Assembly: GCA_947460235.1 (NCBI GenBank)
Contig: CANHGK010000011.1
Span: forward strand, 32,874-96,873
Source: Paenibacillaceae bacterium
GTDB taxonomy: Bacteria; Bacillota; Bacilli; Paenibacillales; CANHGK01
DNA: 64,000 bases
Reading direction: 5' to 3'
Shown here in pieces: positions 1-8,655 of the stretch (its first letter is position 1; the number at the start of each line of letters is the position of its first letter). The notes under the pieces were generated by a model. The model did not search any database and was not told the DNA's origin. It saw only the letters and a list, made by a program, of their open reading frames with translations. A program made the position numbers and the translations under genes.

Positions 1-372
1 AATGAACATTTTTATCATCGGGCAGATCGACATCTCAATATTACTGAAGGTGGCGCGGAAGAAATGTATCATGCATTTTTGCCACTAGAAACGGATGATG
101 TGATTTCGATCTTGGTTGGTAACGAACGAAAAGTATATCCCGATGATTGGAAGCGCGAGTATTTGCGCAATGGACCTGACGGATTTTTTGTTTGGTTTGA
201 TCCAGCAATGGAGAATGATTCGGAAGCAGATGAACAATTTGGTAAGTATTTAATTGAAAAAATGAAAGAATTTAAGCAACAAGGAATTTTTGATCCAGAG
301 TCAATACAAGCACTTTTTAAAGATATTGAACAATTGCGCGGAGATACAGAGAAAAATTCGGGAACGGAGTGA
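1..372 (+). CDS. Hypothetical protein, 5' end outside the window
   Basis: The frame is open from the first base of the window and ends in TGA at 370-372, so the visible 123 codons are the C-terminal part of a longer protein. An in-frame ATG at 64 exists but the sequence before it (NEHFYHRADRHLNITEGG) reads as ordinary protein, so 64 is probably internal. The visible part is acidic and mixes an aromatic-rich segment with a helical, charged tail (KYLIEKMKEFKQQG). I do not recognise the family. The next gene starts within about ten bases, so the two are likely co-transcribed. Confidence 0.7.
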   Translation, partial: NEHFYHRADRHLNITEGGAEEMYHAFLPLETDDVISILVGNERKVYPDDWKREYLRNGPDGFFVWFDPAMENDSEADEQFGKYLIEKMKEFKQQGIFDPESIQALFKDIEQLRGDTEKNSGTE

Positions 373-380
373 CACCTATC

Positions 381-704
381 ATGATTCGGTATGGAGAGGA
401 AAAAACTTTTCCAATGCGTGTACAGCGTCTAATCGTTGTTGGCGAGCAAGTTCGCCAATGGTGGAATGCGACGATTACATTCGAATGGGGACCAGATATG
501 GAGTTTCCGGAAGGGTTAGTGAATCCTTCAGTCGTGATGATGGTAACACCTTCCGGTGAATTAATTGACAGCGTCATTTTATCGGATGGCACAGACAGTG
601 AATTTGTTCTAGAAGAAGCTGAAAAAATAATTTTGCTTGCACATGTAAAATTTCATTTGAATGAATGGATTGGGCTTCGTGCGAGTGGGGGCGACCACAC
701 CTAA
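381..704 (+). CDS. Hypothetical protein, 107 aa
   Basis: A small soluble-looking protein without signal peptide or membrane segment. It alternates beta-strand-like stretches (RLIVVGEQVRQWWNATITF) with acidic turns. Start choice: GGAGTG at 366-371 sits nine bases before the ATG at 381; a GTG at 369 overlapping the previous stop (GTGA) is the alternative and would add four residues. The stop TAA (702-704) shares its last A with the ATG of the aminopeptidase gene, indicating translational coupling. I do not recognise the family. Confidence 0.65.
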   Translation: MIRYGEEKTFPMRVQRLIVVGEQVRQWWNATITFEWGPDMEFPEGLVNPSVVMMVTPSGELIDSVILSDGTDSEFVLEEAEKIILLAHVKFHLNEWIGLRASGGDHT

Positions 705-1810
705 TGACCGAACATTTTGAAGCAACGAAACAATGGTTAGCTAAACTTGTGAATTTACCGGGCGTGTCCGGATTTGAAGATCAAGTTCGCGTTGCAGTAA
801 AAGAAAAATTAAGTGGTTTGCCGCTATTTTGGTATAAAGATCAACTTGGCGGTATTTTTGCGACTCCGGAACATTCAGTAGATCAAGACTTGCCGTGTGT
901 TCTCATTTGCGGACATCTCGATGAAGTTGGATTTATGTTGACTGGTATGACAGAACAAGGTATGTTGCGATTTCAAGCAATTGGCGGATGGTCGTCCACC
1001 GTTTTGCCTGCACAACGTGTAGAAGTCATTACACCTAAGGGGCCCGTTCTAGGCGTCATTACTAGTACACCGCCACATCTGCTTGACGATGCGAAGAAAA
1101 ACATGACACCATCGATCGAACAGATGTTGATCGACGTCGGCGCTTCATCAATTCATGAGTTGAAATCAATGATGATACGACCTGGCCTTTCCGTAGTTCC
1201 ATATGGTCCATTTACAGAATTAAATGACGGTAAACGCTGGCTCGCTAAAGCTTGGGATAATCGATACGGTGTAGGTTTGGCAGTGGAAACGCTGGAAATG
1301 TTTCATAACGAAAATTTGCCTTACCGGATCGTATGCGGAGCTACCGTACAAGAAGAAGTTGGATTGCGCGGAGCAAATGCGGCAAGCATGTTAATACGAC
1401 CTGATATTGCATTTGTTTTGGATGCAAGTCCAGCGAATGATGCATTTCAATCTGGCCCGCAAACGAACGGAAAGCTCGGGAATGGTGTATTGATTCGATT
1501 AATGGATCGTACAATGGTAACCTCACCACGTATGGTTGAATGGATCGTTGAAGTTGCTGAATCCGAACATATTTCGTATCAGTTTTATACATCCGCTGGT
1601 GGTACAGATGCTGGTCAAATTCATCAGAGCGGAATTGGCGTGCCTACTGCTGTAATCGGGATTTGTTCGCGGTATATTCATTCGGCAAATTCGATGATCG
1701 ATCCGAACGATTATTTTTCTGCGAAAAAATTACTGAGTGAATTACTTCGCAGGTTAACGCCGGAACGTATTGCTTGGCTTCAAGGCGGCCAACTTCCTGA
1801 GGAAGTATGA
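704..1810 (+). CDS. M42-family metallo-aminopeptidase
   Basis: A dinuclear zinc or cobalt aminopeptidase of the glutamyl aminopeptidase/FrvX/PepA (M42) type, a cytosolic enzyme trimming peptides from the N terminus. The metal-site motifs are in family order: CGHLDEVGFM (His and the catalytic-base-side Asp), AKAWDNRYG (bridging Asp), QEEVGLRGA (catalytic Glu and ligand Glu), VLDAS (ligand Asp) and RYIHSANSM (final His). The length of 368 residues is normal. Start: ATG at 704 overlaps the preceding TAA by one base; the frame extends back to 665 inside the upstream gene, but the family begins near this ATG. The substrate is not visible from the sequence. Confidence 0.9.
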   Translation: MTEHFEATKQWLAKLVNLPGVSGFEDQVRVAVKEKLSGLPLFWYKDQLGGIFATPEHSVDQDLPCVLICGHLDEVGFMLTGMTEQGMLRFQAIGGWSSTVLPAQRVEVITPKGPVLGVITSTPPHLLDDAKKNMTPSIEQMLIDVGASSIHELKSMMIRPGLSVVPYGPFTELNDGKRWLAKAWDNRYGVGLAVETLEMFHNENLPYRIVCGATVQEEVGLRGANAASMLIRPDIAFVLDASPANDAFQSGPQTNGKLGNGVLIRLMDRTMVTSPRMVEWIVEVAESEHISYQFYTSAGGTDAGQIHQSGIGVPTAVIGICSRYIHSANSMIDPNDYFSAKKLLSELLRRLTPERIAWLQGGQLPEEV

Positions 1811-2124
1811 TTAGAGAACTAAATGCTGTCGTGTGGGAACAAATGCGCAATGATTCAGTAAAACGAGCGGTACTGCTTACTACACCATTTTGCGGTACTT
1901 GCCAACTTGCTTTGACAATGCTAGAAATCATTGCTACAACGAAACCAGATTGGCAAATTGCACAACTATCAGTGATGGAAATTCCAGAAGACGTGCAAAG
2001 ATGGCAAATTCGCAGTGTTCCTTGTATAATTATTGTCCAAGACCATGTTTTGCTTGACCATTGGTACAGAATCGGCTCGGTTACTGAATTGTGGGAAAGA
2101 CTTGGTCAATTTTTCAAACTATAA
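1807..2124 (+). CDS. Thioredoxin-like protein
   Basis: A 105-residue thioredoxin-fold protein, YtpP-like in size. C29-G-T-C32 is the redox CXXC and SVPC near residue 70 gives the cis-proline loop; unusually, a third Cys follows this Pro directly. There is no signal peptide, so it acts in the cytoplasm as a thiol reductase or bacillithiol-linked partner. The start ATG overlaps the aminopeptidase stop by four bases (ATGA). The active-site pair is CGTC rather than the classical CGPC, so redox potential and partners may differ from housekeeping thioredoxin. Confidence 0.8.
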   Translation: MIRELNAVVWEQMRNDSVKRAVLLTTPFCGTCQLALTMLEIIATTKPDWQIAQLSVMEIPEDVQRWQIRSVPCIIIVQDHVLLDHWYRIGSVTELWERLGQFFKL

Positions 2125-2148
2125 AACATATTTTAGGAGAGATTACTC

Positions 2149-2580
2149 ATGAAAAAAGTAACAATGACGTTAGACGGCGGTAATGTAGTAGAAATTAAAT
2201 TATTTGATGCAGACGCACCAAATACGGTTGCTAACTTCGAAAAATTAGCAACCGATGGTTATTATAACGGCTTAACATTCCACCGTGTGATCCCAGGTTT
2301 TGTTGCACAAGGTGGTTGCCCGAACGGAATCGGAAATGGCGGTCCTGGTTACAACATTAATTGTGAAATCAACCCGAATAAACATGTTCGCGGTTCGCTT
2401 GCGATGGCACATGCTGGAAAAAACACTGGCGGTAGCCAGTTCTATATTTGTTATGATGCATTTCCACATTTGGATGGCATTCACACGGTGTTTGGTCAAG
2501 TTACTTCAGGTATGGAATTTGTTGATCAAGTTCGTCAAGGTACTAAGATGGAGTCCGTTGTCGTTTCTGAAGAGGTGTAA
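2149..2580 (+). CDS. ppiB: Peptidyl-prolyl cis-trans isomerase, cyclophilin type
   Basis: A cytosolic cyclophilin that catalyses Xaa-Pro isomerisation. It shows the compact bacterial cyclophilin core: [30 protein letters not shown] (catalytic Arg in FHRV), [17 protein letters not shown] and [11 protein letters not shown]. Its 143 residues match PpiB of Bacillales. A good ribosome-binding site (AGGAGA) precedes the ATG by nine bases. It ends five bases before ribD, so it is probably the first gene of the transcript that carries the riboflavin genes. Confidence 0.95.
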   Translation: MKKVTMTLDGGNVVEIKLFDADAPNTVANFEKLATDGYYNGLTFHRVIPGFVAQGGCPNGIGNGGPGYNINCEINPNKHVRGSLAMAHAGKNTGGSQFYICYDAFPHLDGIHTVFGQVTSGMEFVDQVRQGTKMESVVVSEEV

Positions 2581-2585
2581 TACGT

Positions 2586-3707
2586 ATGAATCCATGGATG
2601 GACGTTCCTGAAGATGAACATTATATGCGCTTGGCTCTGCAAATGGCCGAGGGAGCGTCCGGACAAACGGGCATGAATCCAACGGTAGGTTGTGTCCTAG
2701 TTAACGCTGGACGTATTGTTGGCATGGGAGCACATTTAGAACGCGGATATGCACATGCGGAAATTCATGCACTTCAAATGGCAGGTTCAAATGCGATCGG
2801 TGCAACTGCCTATGTGACGTTAGAACCATGTTCACATACAGGAAAGACAGGACCTTGTTCAGATGCACTCATTGCTGCAGGGGTGTCACGTGTTGTGATT
2901 GCAACACGTGACCCTAATCCACTTGTAAGCGGCCAAGGAATTTCAAAACTTGAGCAGGCCGGTCTTACTGTAAGCGTGGGAATACTGGGGCTTGAAGCAG
3001 AAACTCAACAAGAAGTTTTTAGACACGTCATGACAAGAGATATCCCTTTTGTTACTTGTAAAGTTGCGTCAACGTTGGACGGGAAAACCGCTACCGTAAG
3101 CGGTGAAAGTAAATGGATTACGAATGAGCATTCCAGATCTTATGTACAAGCGCTTCGTCATGTTCATCAAGGAATTCTAGTTGGTGTCCAGACCGTAATT
3201 GCCGATGACCCGCGATTAACTTCACGCTTGGAAGTACCTTCAATGCAGCCCATTCGAATTATTGCCGACTCCACGCTGCGCATTCCGTTAGATGCATATG
3301 TAATAACTGAGCAACCGCAACACACGATCATTTTAACAACCTCAGGTGCAGATCAAATTCGTAAAGATGCGATTCGCGCAAGAGGTGTGACCTTGATTGA
3401 GTGTGGTTCAAATACGACTGTTGATTTGACGTTCGGATTGAAATGTTTGTTAAAAGAACACGGCATAGCATCTATTTTGCTTGAAGGCGGCGCGCGATTA
3501 AATGGCGCGATGTTGGAACTAGGTTTGATCAGTAAGTTTGTTTTATTTTATGCGCCAAAAATTATTGGCGGTATCATGTCTACACCAAATTTTGATATTT
3601 CCGGCATAGCTGCAATGAACGAGGCATACACCCTAGAGCGCATTGCGGTGAAACAATTTGGGAATGACGTTTGCATCTCAGGGTATCCGGTTCGCAAGGA
3701 GGGATGA
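2586..3707 (+). CDS. ribD: Bifunctional riboflavin biosynthesis deaminase/reductase RibD
   Basis: Catalyses the second and third steps of riboflavin synthesis: deamination of the pyrimidinone and NADPH-dependent reduction of the ribosyl side chain. Residues about 1-145 are the zinc deaminase, with HAEIHAL (zinc His plus proton-shuttle Glu) and EPCSHTGKTGPC (two zinc Cys). Residues about 150-370 are the reductase, with TCKVASTLDGKTA and the LLEGGARLNGAM loop. Length 373 is standard. It follows ppiB by five bases, leaving no room for the FMN riboswitch that often precedes ribD in Bacillales. Confidence 0.96.
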   Translation: MNPWMDVPEDEHYMRLALQMAEGASGQTGMNPTVGCVLVNAGRIVGMGAHLERGYAHAEIHALQMAGSNAIGATAYVTLEPCSHTGKTGPCSDALIAAGVSRVVIATRDPNPLVSGQGISKLEQAGLTVSVGILGLEAETQQEVFRHVMTRDIPFVTCKVASTLDGKTATVSGESKWITNEHSRSYVQALRHVHQGILVGVQTVIADDPRLTSRLEVPSMQPIRIIADSTLRIPLDAYVITEQPQHTIILTTSGADQIRKDAIRARGVTLIECGSNTTVDLTFGLKCLLKEHGIASILLEGGARLNGAMLELGLISKFVLFYAPKIIGGIMSTPNFDISGIAAMNEAYTLERIAVKQFGNDVCISGYPVRKEG

Positions 3708-3712
3708 GTAAC

Positions 3713-4381
3713 ATGTTTACGGGATTGATTGAGGAAATTGGACATTTGGAAATGCGCGTGCAACAAGGCAAATCCATGCGTATTGGCATACGCGCGCAGA
3801 AAGTTCTGGACCAACTCAGTTTAGGTGATAGTATCGCGGTGAATGGTGTGTGTTTGACAGTTACTGATTATGATCGATCGCGATTTTATGCCGATGTCAT
3901 GCCGCAGACATATGCTCATTCCAATTTGCGACTGCAAACATTAGGTGCGCCGGTTAATTTGGAACGTGCAATGTTGGCGAATGGACGGTTTGGGGGGCAT
4001 CTCGTTTCTGGACATGTCGACTTAATCGGTAAAATTCGTTCACGTACCCGGTCAGAAAATGCAATTATCTTTGAAATTGAACCTGATGATCGCGATTATT
4101 TGCGTTATATTGTACCGCGCGGCTCAATCGCGGTTGACGGGATTAGTTTAACGGTGATGGATGTTTCGGACGAGCACTTCAGTATTTGGATTATTCCTCA
4201 TACGCTTGGCGAGACGATTTTGTATTACCGAGAACCCGGTGACCACGTGAATTTAGAGATTGATGTCATTGCAAAATATACCGAGAAGTTATTAGCACAC
4301 CGCACCACGGCACCGACAGGACGTTCATCACGCCATAAACTTGATGAAGCGTTTTTGGCCGAACACGGGTTTATGGGGTGA
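3713..4381 (+). CDS. ribE: Riboflavin synthase, alpha subunit
   Basis: Dismutates two 6,7-dimethyl-8-ribityllumazines into riboflavin and the pyrimidine precursor. The protein starts with the family N terminus [10 protein letters not shown] and has two lumazine-binding barrels; VSGHVDLIG is in the first half and [12 protein letters not shown] in the second. It has 222 residues. Start: AAGGAGGG at 3696-3703 is nine bases before the ATG at 3713; the frame runs back to TTG 3671 inside ribD but the family starts at MFTG. The TGA overlaps a possible GTG start of ribBA. Confidence 0.95.
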   Translation: MFTGLIEEIGHLEMRVQQGKSMRIGIRAQKVLDQLSLGDSIAVNGVCLTVTDYDRSRFYADVMPQTYAHSNLRLQTLGAPVNLERAMLANGRFGGHLVSGHVDLIGKIRSRTRSENAIIFEIEPDDRDYLRYIVPRGSIAVDGISLTVMDVSDEHFSIWIIPHTLGETILYYREPGDHVNLEIDVIAKYTEKLLAHRTTAPTGRSSRHKLDEAFLAEHGFMG

Positions 4382-4386
4382 AATAC

Positions 4387-5637
4387 ATGGGAAATGGTTT
4401 AGATTTTCGTTTTGATACGATTGAGGAAGCCATCTATGAGTTAATGCTTGGCCGCGTCATTATCGTCGTTGATGATGAAGATCGTGAAAATGAAGGCGAT
4501 TTTATTGCATTATCAGATAAAGCGACTCCGGAAGTCATTAATTTTATGATTACGGAAGGTCGTGGTTTAGTATGCGTACCAATTACGGAAGAACGTGCAA
4601 ATTCACTCGATTTACCTCCGATGGTTCAGCAAAATACCGATTACCATGGAACTGCGTTTACCGTAAGTGTCGATGCTGTTGATACGACAACGGGGATTTC
4701 GGCACATGAGCGTTCAAGAACCATTAAAGCATTGATTGACCCTTCAACGCGACCACATCATTTACGTCGTCCCGGGCATATTTTTCCACTGATCGCAAAA
4801 AAAGGCGGGGTACTACGTCGTGCAGGTCATACGGAGGCAGCGGTGGATTTAGCGAAAATGTGCGGTTCTTATCCTTCTGCAGTCATTTGTGAAGTCATAA
4901 AACCAGATGGTTCCATGGCGCGAGTTCCAGACTTGATTGAGATCGCTGAAAAGTTCAACTTAAAAATGATTACGATTCGTGATTTGATTCAATATCGGAA
5001 CTACAAGGAAAAACTTGTAAAACGTGAAGTGGAAGTACGGATGCCGACCGAGTTTGGATTATTTCATGCAATAGCATATACGAACGAAGTTGATCATAAA
5101 GAACATGTAGCGCTCGTTAAAGGTAGAATTGATCCAGATCAACCTACACTTGTACGCGTACATTCAGAATGTTTGACTGGGGATGTATTCCATTCTCAGC
5201 GTTGTGATTGCGGTAAACAATTTGCAGCAGCCATGCGTCAAATTGATGAAGCTGGTTCAGGTGTATTGCTATATATGCGTCAAGAAGGTCGTGGCATCGG
5301 GTTATTAAATAAATTACGGGCCTATCAATTACAAGAAAAAGGGTTGGATACCGTAGAAGCGAACTTGCAACTCGGATTCAAGCCGGACTTACGTGAGTAC
5401 GGGATTGGTGCTCAAATTTTGAAAGACATCGGTGTTCGCAAAATTAGGTTATTAACGAATAATCCACGTAAAATCAAAGGATTGGACGGTTACGGACTTC
5501 AAGTCGTGGAGCGCGTGGCTATTCAAGCGGATACAAACGAAGAAACGTCGGATTACATGTATACAAAAAAGGTGAAATTAGGTCATTTGTTGAATATCGA
5601 GGAACGAATATCTGATTCGAAAGAGGAGGAAGCATAA
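4387..5637 (+). CDS. ribBA: Bifunctional DHBP synthase / GTP cyclohydrolase II
   Basis: Supplies both riboflavin precursors: the N-terminal half (to about residue 205) makes 3,4-dihydroxy-2-butanone 4-phosphate from ribulose 5-phosphate, with the metal and substrate motif [11 protein letters not shown] and GHTEAAVDL; the C-terminal half opens GTP, with the zinc cysteines in [10 protein letters not shown] and SQRCDCGKQ and RQEGRGIGL. Start: ATG at 4387 lies six bases after GGGGTG; a GTG at 4378 overlapping the ribE stop would add three residues. The two-domain fusion is normal for Firmicutes. Confidence 0.95.
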   Translation: MGNGLDFRFDTIEEAIYELMLGRVIIVVDDEDRENEGDFIALSDKATPEVINFMITEGRGLVCVPITEERANSLDLPPMVQQNTDYHGTAFTVSVDAVDTTTGISAHERSRTIKALIDPSTRPHHLRRPGHIFPLIAKKGGVLRRAGHTEAAVDLAKMCGSYPSAVICEVIKPDGSMARVPDLIEIAEKFNLKMITIRDLIQYRNYKEKLVKREVEVRMPTEFGLFHAIAYTNEVDHKEHVALVKGRIDPDQPTLVRVHSECLTGDVFHSQRCDCGKQFAAAMRQIDEAGSGVLLYMRQEGRGIGLLNKLRAYQLQEKGLDTVEANLQLGFKPDLREYGIGAQILKDIGVRKIRLLTNNPRKIKGLDGYGLQVVERVAIQADTNEETSDYMYTKKVKLGHLLNIEERISDSKEEEA

Positions 5638-5639
5638 AC

Positions 5640-6107
5640 ATGGGTACAACTTTTGAAGGGCATCTCGTATCGTCTCAGCTAAAATACGGGATTGTCGTTG
5701 GACGTTTTAATGAATTTATTACAGGAAAATTATATTCAGGTGCGCTCGATGCGTTGAAACGTCACGGGGTTGACGATTCCGAAATTGAAACAGCATGGGT
5801 TCCTGGAGCATTTGAAATTCCGTTAGTCGCACAGCGAATGGCGGAAAGTAAAAAATATGATGCAGTAATTACGCTTGGTGCGGTTATCCGTGGATCAACG
5901 CCACATTTTGATTTTGTATGTAATGAGTGTGCGAAAGGCGTAGCTGCAGCATCCATGAAATCGGGTATTCCAGTGATATTTGGTGTGCTCACGACTGATT
6001 CGATCGAACAAGCCGTCGAACGAGCAGGTACAAAGGCAGGTAATAAAGGTTGGGAAGCGGCTTGTACAGCGATTGAGATGGCAAACTTGCTTCGTCAGTT
6101 ACCATAA
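5640..6107 (+). CDS. ribH: 6,7-dimethyl-8-ribityllumazine synthase
   Basis: Condenses the pyrimidine diamine with 3,4-dihydroxy-2-butanone phosphate; in Bacillus it forms the 60-mer capsid that encloses riboflavin synthase. Motifs: [36 protein letters not shown] (phosphate loop and catalytic His region) and [12 protein letters not shown]. Its 155 residues are standard. GAGGAGGA precedes the ATG. The last base of its TAA is the first base of the scpA ATG, so riboflavin and chromosome-segregation genes are translationally coupled here. Confidence 0.95.
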   Translation: MGTTFEGHLVSSQLKYGIVVGRFNEFITGKLYSGALDALKRHGVDDSEIETAWVPGAFEIPLVAQRMAESKKYDAVITLGAVIRGSTPHFDFVCNECAKGVAAASMKSGIPVIFGVLTTDSIEQAVERAGTKAGNKGWEAACTAIEMANLLRQLP

Positions 6108-6871
6108 TGGCAGCAGTTCAATTTAAATTAGATGCATTTGAAGGTCCGTTGGATCTTCTTTTGCATTTAATTGATGATGCAAAAGTCGATATTTTCGACA
6201 TACCGATTCAAGAAATTACGCGTCAATATCTTGTGTTTTTGGAAAATGCACAAGAACTCGAACTTGAAGTTGCAAGTGAGTTTTTGGTGATGGCGGCAAC
6301 TCTTTTATTTATTAAAAGCCAAATGATTTTACCGAAACCGCCTGTCCTAGAAACTGATGACGAATTTGGATTTGATTACGAGGATCCGCGGGCGAAGCTC
6401 GTGCAAAAATTAATTGAATATCGCCAATTCCGCGCCATTGCGGATTATTTGCGCGCGCGCGAATCGTTTTGGCAATTTCATTTAACGAAAGAACCTGAAG
6501 ATTTGTCACCATATCGAATGATCACCGAGTTGCCATTGGAAATTCCGCGAATGCATGCGGGGGAATTGCAACGTGCTTACATACGATTGACGCGGAAAAC
6601 AAAAGTGCGCCAGGTCGTTCACACGATCCAACGTGATGAAGTGACGGTTCGAGATCGAATGGATGATATTGAACGAGAATTAGGGCATTTTGAAGGGAAA
6701 ATTCTTTTATCCCAATTGTTGACCGTGTGGCGGGATCGAATTTATGTAATTACTACGTTTTTGGCCATTTTAGAGCTTATGAAAATGCGCAAAGTAAAAG
6801 TTCATCAACACACACCATATGGTGATTTGATTGTAACCAAACGGGAGGAGGCAGAACAGTCGAATGCATGA
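6107..6871 (+). CDS. scpA: Segregation and condensation protein A (kleisin)
   Basis: The kleisin subunit of the SMC-ScpAB condensin complex, bridging SMC heads to organise and segregate the chromosome. The N terminus FKLDAFEGPLDLLLHLID is the typical ScpA SMC-neck binding helix, followed by SEFLVMAATLLFIKSQMILP. A charged middle and a C-terminal winged helix (FLAILELMKMRKV) complete the 254 residues. The ATG overlaps the ribH stop by one base and the 3' end overlaps scpB by eight bases. Confidence 0.95.
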   Translation: MAAVQFKLDAFEGPLDLLLHLIDDAKVDIFDIPIQEITRQYLVFLENAQELELEVASEFLVMAATLLFIKSQMILPKPPVLETDDEFGFDYEDPRAKLVQKLIEYRQFRAIADYLRARESFWQFHLTKEPEDLSPYRMITELPLEIPRMHAGELQRAYIRLTRKTKVRQVVHTIQRDEVTVRDRMDDIERELGHFEGKILLSQLLTVWRDRIYVITTFLAILELMKMRKVKVHQHTPYGDLIVTKREEAEQSNA

Positions 6872-7445
6872 ATACTTACGTATTTGTGAGGGATTATTGT
6901 TTTTGGCGGGAAGTGAAGGAGTAAGTTCTTCGCAACTGTCAGCTGTACTCGAAAAAACAATCACTGAAACCGAACAAATCATGATTGAATTACAACAAGA
7001 ATTAGAAGATACGAAACGTGGGTTGCGTATCATTCGTGTTTCGGGAAATTTTCAACTTACGACATGCGCGGAACATATTCCGTATTTCGAAAAATTTGCG
7101 TACGTACCGGAAACCCATGCCTTATCCAAAGCTGCGCTAGAAACGCTCTCCATTGTTGCCTATCGTCAGCCTATTACTCGTGTTGAAATTGAAGAAATTC
7201 GCGGCGTAAAGTGCGACAGATCACTCCAGACATTACAAACTCGGCAATTGATCGAAGACATTGGCCGCGCGGAAGCCATAGGTCGACCAATTTTATATGC
7301 GACAACTGCAAATTTTTTAACGTACTTCGGAATTAACGCGTTGACTGATTTACCGCCACTTCCAGAATTTAATGAAGAGGAAGAATTGCAATTGACGCAA
7401 TCTTTGTTCGATCGAGTGGAAGATCATTTTGCAACTGGTGAATAA
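6864..7445 (+). CDS. scpB: Segregation and condensation protein B
   Basis: The dimeric winged-helix partner of ScpA in the SMC condensin complex. The N-terminal winged helix (LRICEGLLFLAGSEG) is followed by the second one, with the family signature ALSKAALETLSIVAYRQPIT and a helix containing EIEEIRGVKCDRSLQTL. ScpB usually has VNSDRALQTL here, so KCDRSLQTL is a mild variant. Length 193 is normal. Its start lies inside scpA and is preceded by GGAGGAGG within the scpA coding sequence. Confidence 0.95.
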   Translation: MHEYLRICEGLLFLAGSEGVSSSQLSAVLEKTITETEQIMIELQQELEDTKRGLRIIRVSGNFQLTTCAEHIPYFEKFAYVPETHALSKAALETLSIVAYRQPITRVEIEEIRGVKCDRSLQTLQTRQLIEDIGRAEAIGRPILYATTANFLTYFGINALTDLPPLPEFNEEEELQLTQSLFDRVEDHFATGE

Positions 7446-7510
7446 TAAATGAAGGATGACCCATACTATCTCTTGGATGATTTCCGAGAGTGGAGAGAGG
7501 GGCAATCCCG

Positions 7511-8104
7511 ATGTACATAATCTTTGGAGCAGCCATTGGGCTGCTCTTCATTATTTTTATCGTTTTTTATGTTGCTAATTTGCATATTCGTTGGTTTATG
7601 AATCCTGGTGGCGTGTCAATCCGTGTGGAATATCGATTGTTCAAGTTTTGTTTGTATCGAAAACAATGGGCGTATTCATGGGAGGATTTACTTCGACTGT
7701 TTATTCGTTTTATTGGACAAAGTGAACAATTGCAAGCAAGATGGGATATCGTGCAAATCTTGCAATGGATGAGCGGAATTCGGTTTCGAAGTGTAAATGT
7801 ATGGATCGGCGTTGGTATTCGAGATGTGGTGTATAAGTCAATCAGTATCGGTGTATTTCATGCTGTGCATGGATGTTTGCAACATGTGTTGAACGAACAT
7901 AACAGTAAAATTAAATATATCCCACTCGATATAGGATTTCAATTGCATTTTGAATGTATTATTCGTCCGCAAATCGGCCATACTATTCGCGGAATCATCC
8001 TGTTGCGATCGGAAGCTAAGGGTGTACAAGAAAGGAGAATGAGTACAAATGCAAATGGAACATCCAATTCAAGGATTAATGAAAACCGCTATGGAAAACA
8101 TTAA
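7511..8104 (+). CDS. DUF2953 domain membrane-anchored protein
   Basis: A 197-residue protein with one N-terminal membrane helix (IIFGAAIGLLFIIFIVFYVA) followed by beta-rich sequence. Spore formers commonly have such a DUF2953 gene directly before ytfJ, which is the basis of the assignment; the biochemical role is unknown. Start: GAGAGAGGGG ends about eight bases before ATG 7511; a GTG at 7490 would put residues before the membrane helix and has no better ribosome-binding site. The last 56 bases overlap ytfJ in another frame, and the C-terminal tail in that overlap is low-information (Ser/Asn/Arg-rich). Confidence 0.75.
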   Translation: MYIIFGAAIGLLFIIFIVFYVANLHIRWFMNPGGVSIRVEYRLFKFCLYRKQWAYSWEDLLRLFIRFIGQSEQLQARWDIVQILQWMSGIRFRSVNVWIGVGIRDVVYKSISIGVFHAVHGCLQHVLNEHNSKIKYIPLDIGFQLHFECIIRPQIGHTIRGIILLRSEAKGVQERRMSTNANGTSNSRINENRYGKH

Positions 8105-8477
8105 AGAGATGGTCGACGTAAATACGATCGTTGGAGACGCGGTTGAAACAACGGATGGACAAATCATTATTCCGATTTCGAAAGTTGGATTCGGTTTTGC
8201 ATCAGGGGGTTCGGATTGGCGAACGCAACCATCACAAGATGCAACGATGTTTAAGAACGCTGAATCCAAAGAATCAACAATGCCGTTCGGCGGTGGTGCA
8301 GGCGGTGGTATTTCGATTACTCCAATTGCGTTTTTGATCGTTGGTAATGGCGGGGTACAGTTGATGCCACTTGATCGTTCATCGCATTTATGGGACCGAT
8401 TAATGGAAGAGGCGCCAAAATGGATCGATAAAGTTTCTGCAATGCTTCCAGCGAGAACGCAGTCAATGCCGCAATAA
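8049..8477 (+). CDS. ytfJ: Spore protein YtfJ (GerW family)
   Basis: YtfJ/GerW-family proteins are made in the forespore and are needed for normal germination in Bacillus. The sequence shows the family core: an N-terminal helix (HPIQGLMKTAMENIKEMVDV), NTIVGDAVETTDG, IIIPISKVGFGFASGGSDW, a glycine-rich loop (FGGGAGGGISITPIAFLIV) and GVQLMPL. Length 142 is typical. AAAGGAGA lies nine bases before the ATG, and the gene starts inside the preceding DUF2953 gene. It ends the riboflavin/scp gene string and is followed by hairpins. Confidence 0.92.
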   Translation: MQMEHPIQGLMKTAMENIKEMVDVNTIVGDAVETTDGQIIIPISKVGFGFASGGSDWRTQPSQDATMFKNAESKESTMPFGGGAGGGISITPIAFLIVGNGGVQLMPLDRSSHLWDRLMEEAPKWIDKVSAMLPARTQSMPQ

Positions 8478-8527
8478 TTTTCTTTTTGATCACGATACGT
8501 ACGTAGAATATGAGCTGACTACAATGG

Positions 8528-8588
8528 CTGTACATGATTTTGTACAGTCCAATCGTTGGGAAACAGCGCATACAAACGTGCGTTTTTT
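8528..8588 (+). terminator. Double hairpin ending the ytfJ gene string
   Basis: A first hairpin has arms CTGTACA (8528-8534) and TGTACAG (8541-8547). A second, CGCA (8567-8570) with TGCG (8579-8582), is followed directly by seven T residues, which makes it the likely intrinsic terminator. The second stem is short, so the call is moderate. Confidence 0.5.
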
Positions 8589-8593
8589 TATTG

Positions 8594-8623
8594 TTTTCAT
8601 TTTTATTAACGTCATGATAAAAT
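8594..8623 (+). promoter_or_regulatory. Possible vegetative promoter for bdbD-bdbC
   Basis: TTTTCA (8594-8599) and TAAAAT (8618-8623) are separated by 18 bases and lie just downstream of the ytfJ terminator and 33 bases before the bdbD ATG. The hexamers match the sigma-A consensus only partly. Confidence 0.3.
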
Positions 8624-8655
8624 TATGAATAAAAAATCGAGAGCGAGGAATACAT

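Noticed and set aside
2125..2148. FMN riboswitch ahead of ppiB-ribD
   Set aside because: The gap is only 24 bases and contains just a ribosome-binding site.
8528..8547. CTGTACA/TGTACAG inverted repeat as a LexA or SOS-type box
   Set aside because: The spacing and sequence do not match the Bacillus SOS box (CGAAC-N4-GTTCG); it is better explained as part of the ytfJ end structure.
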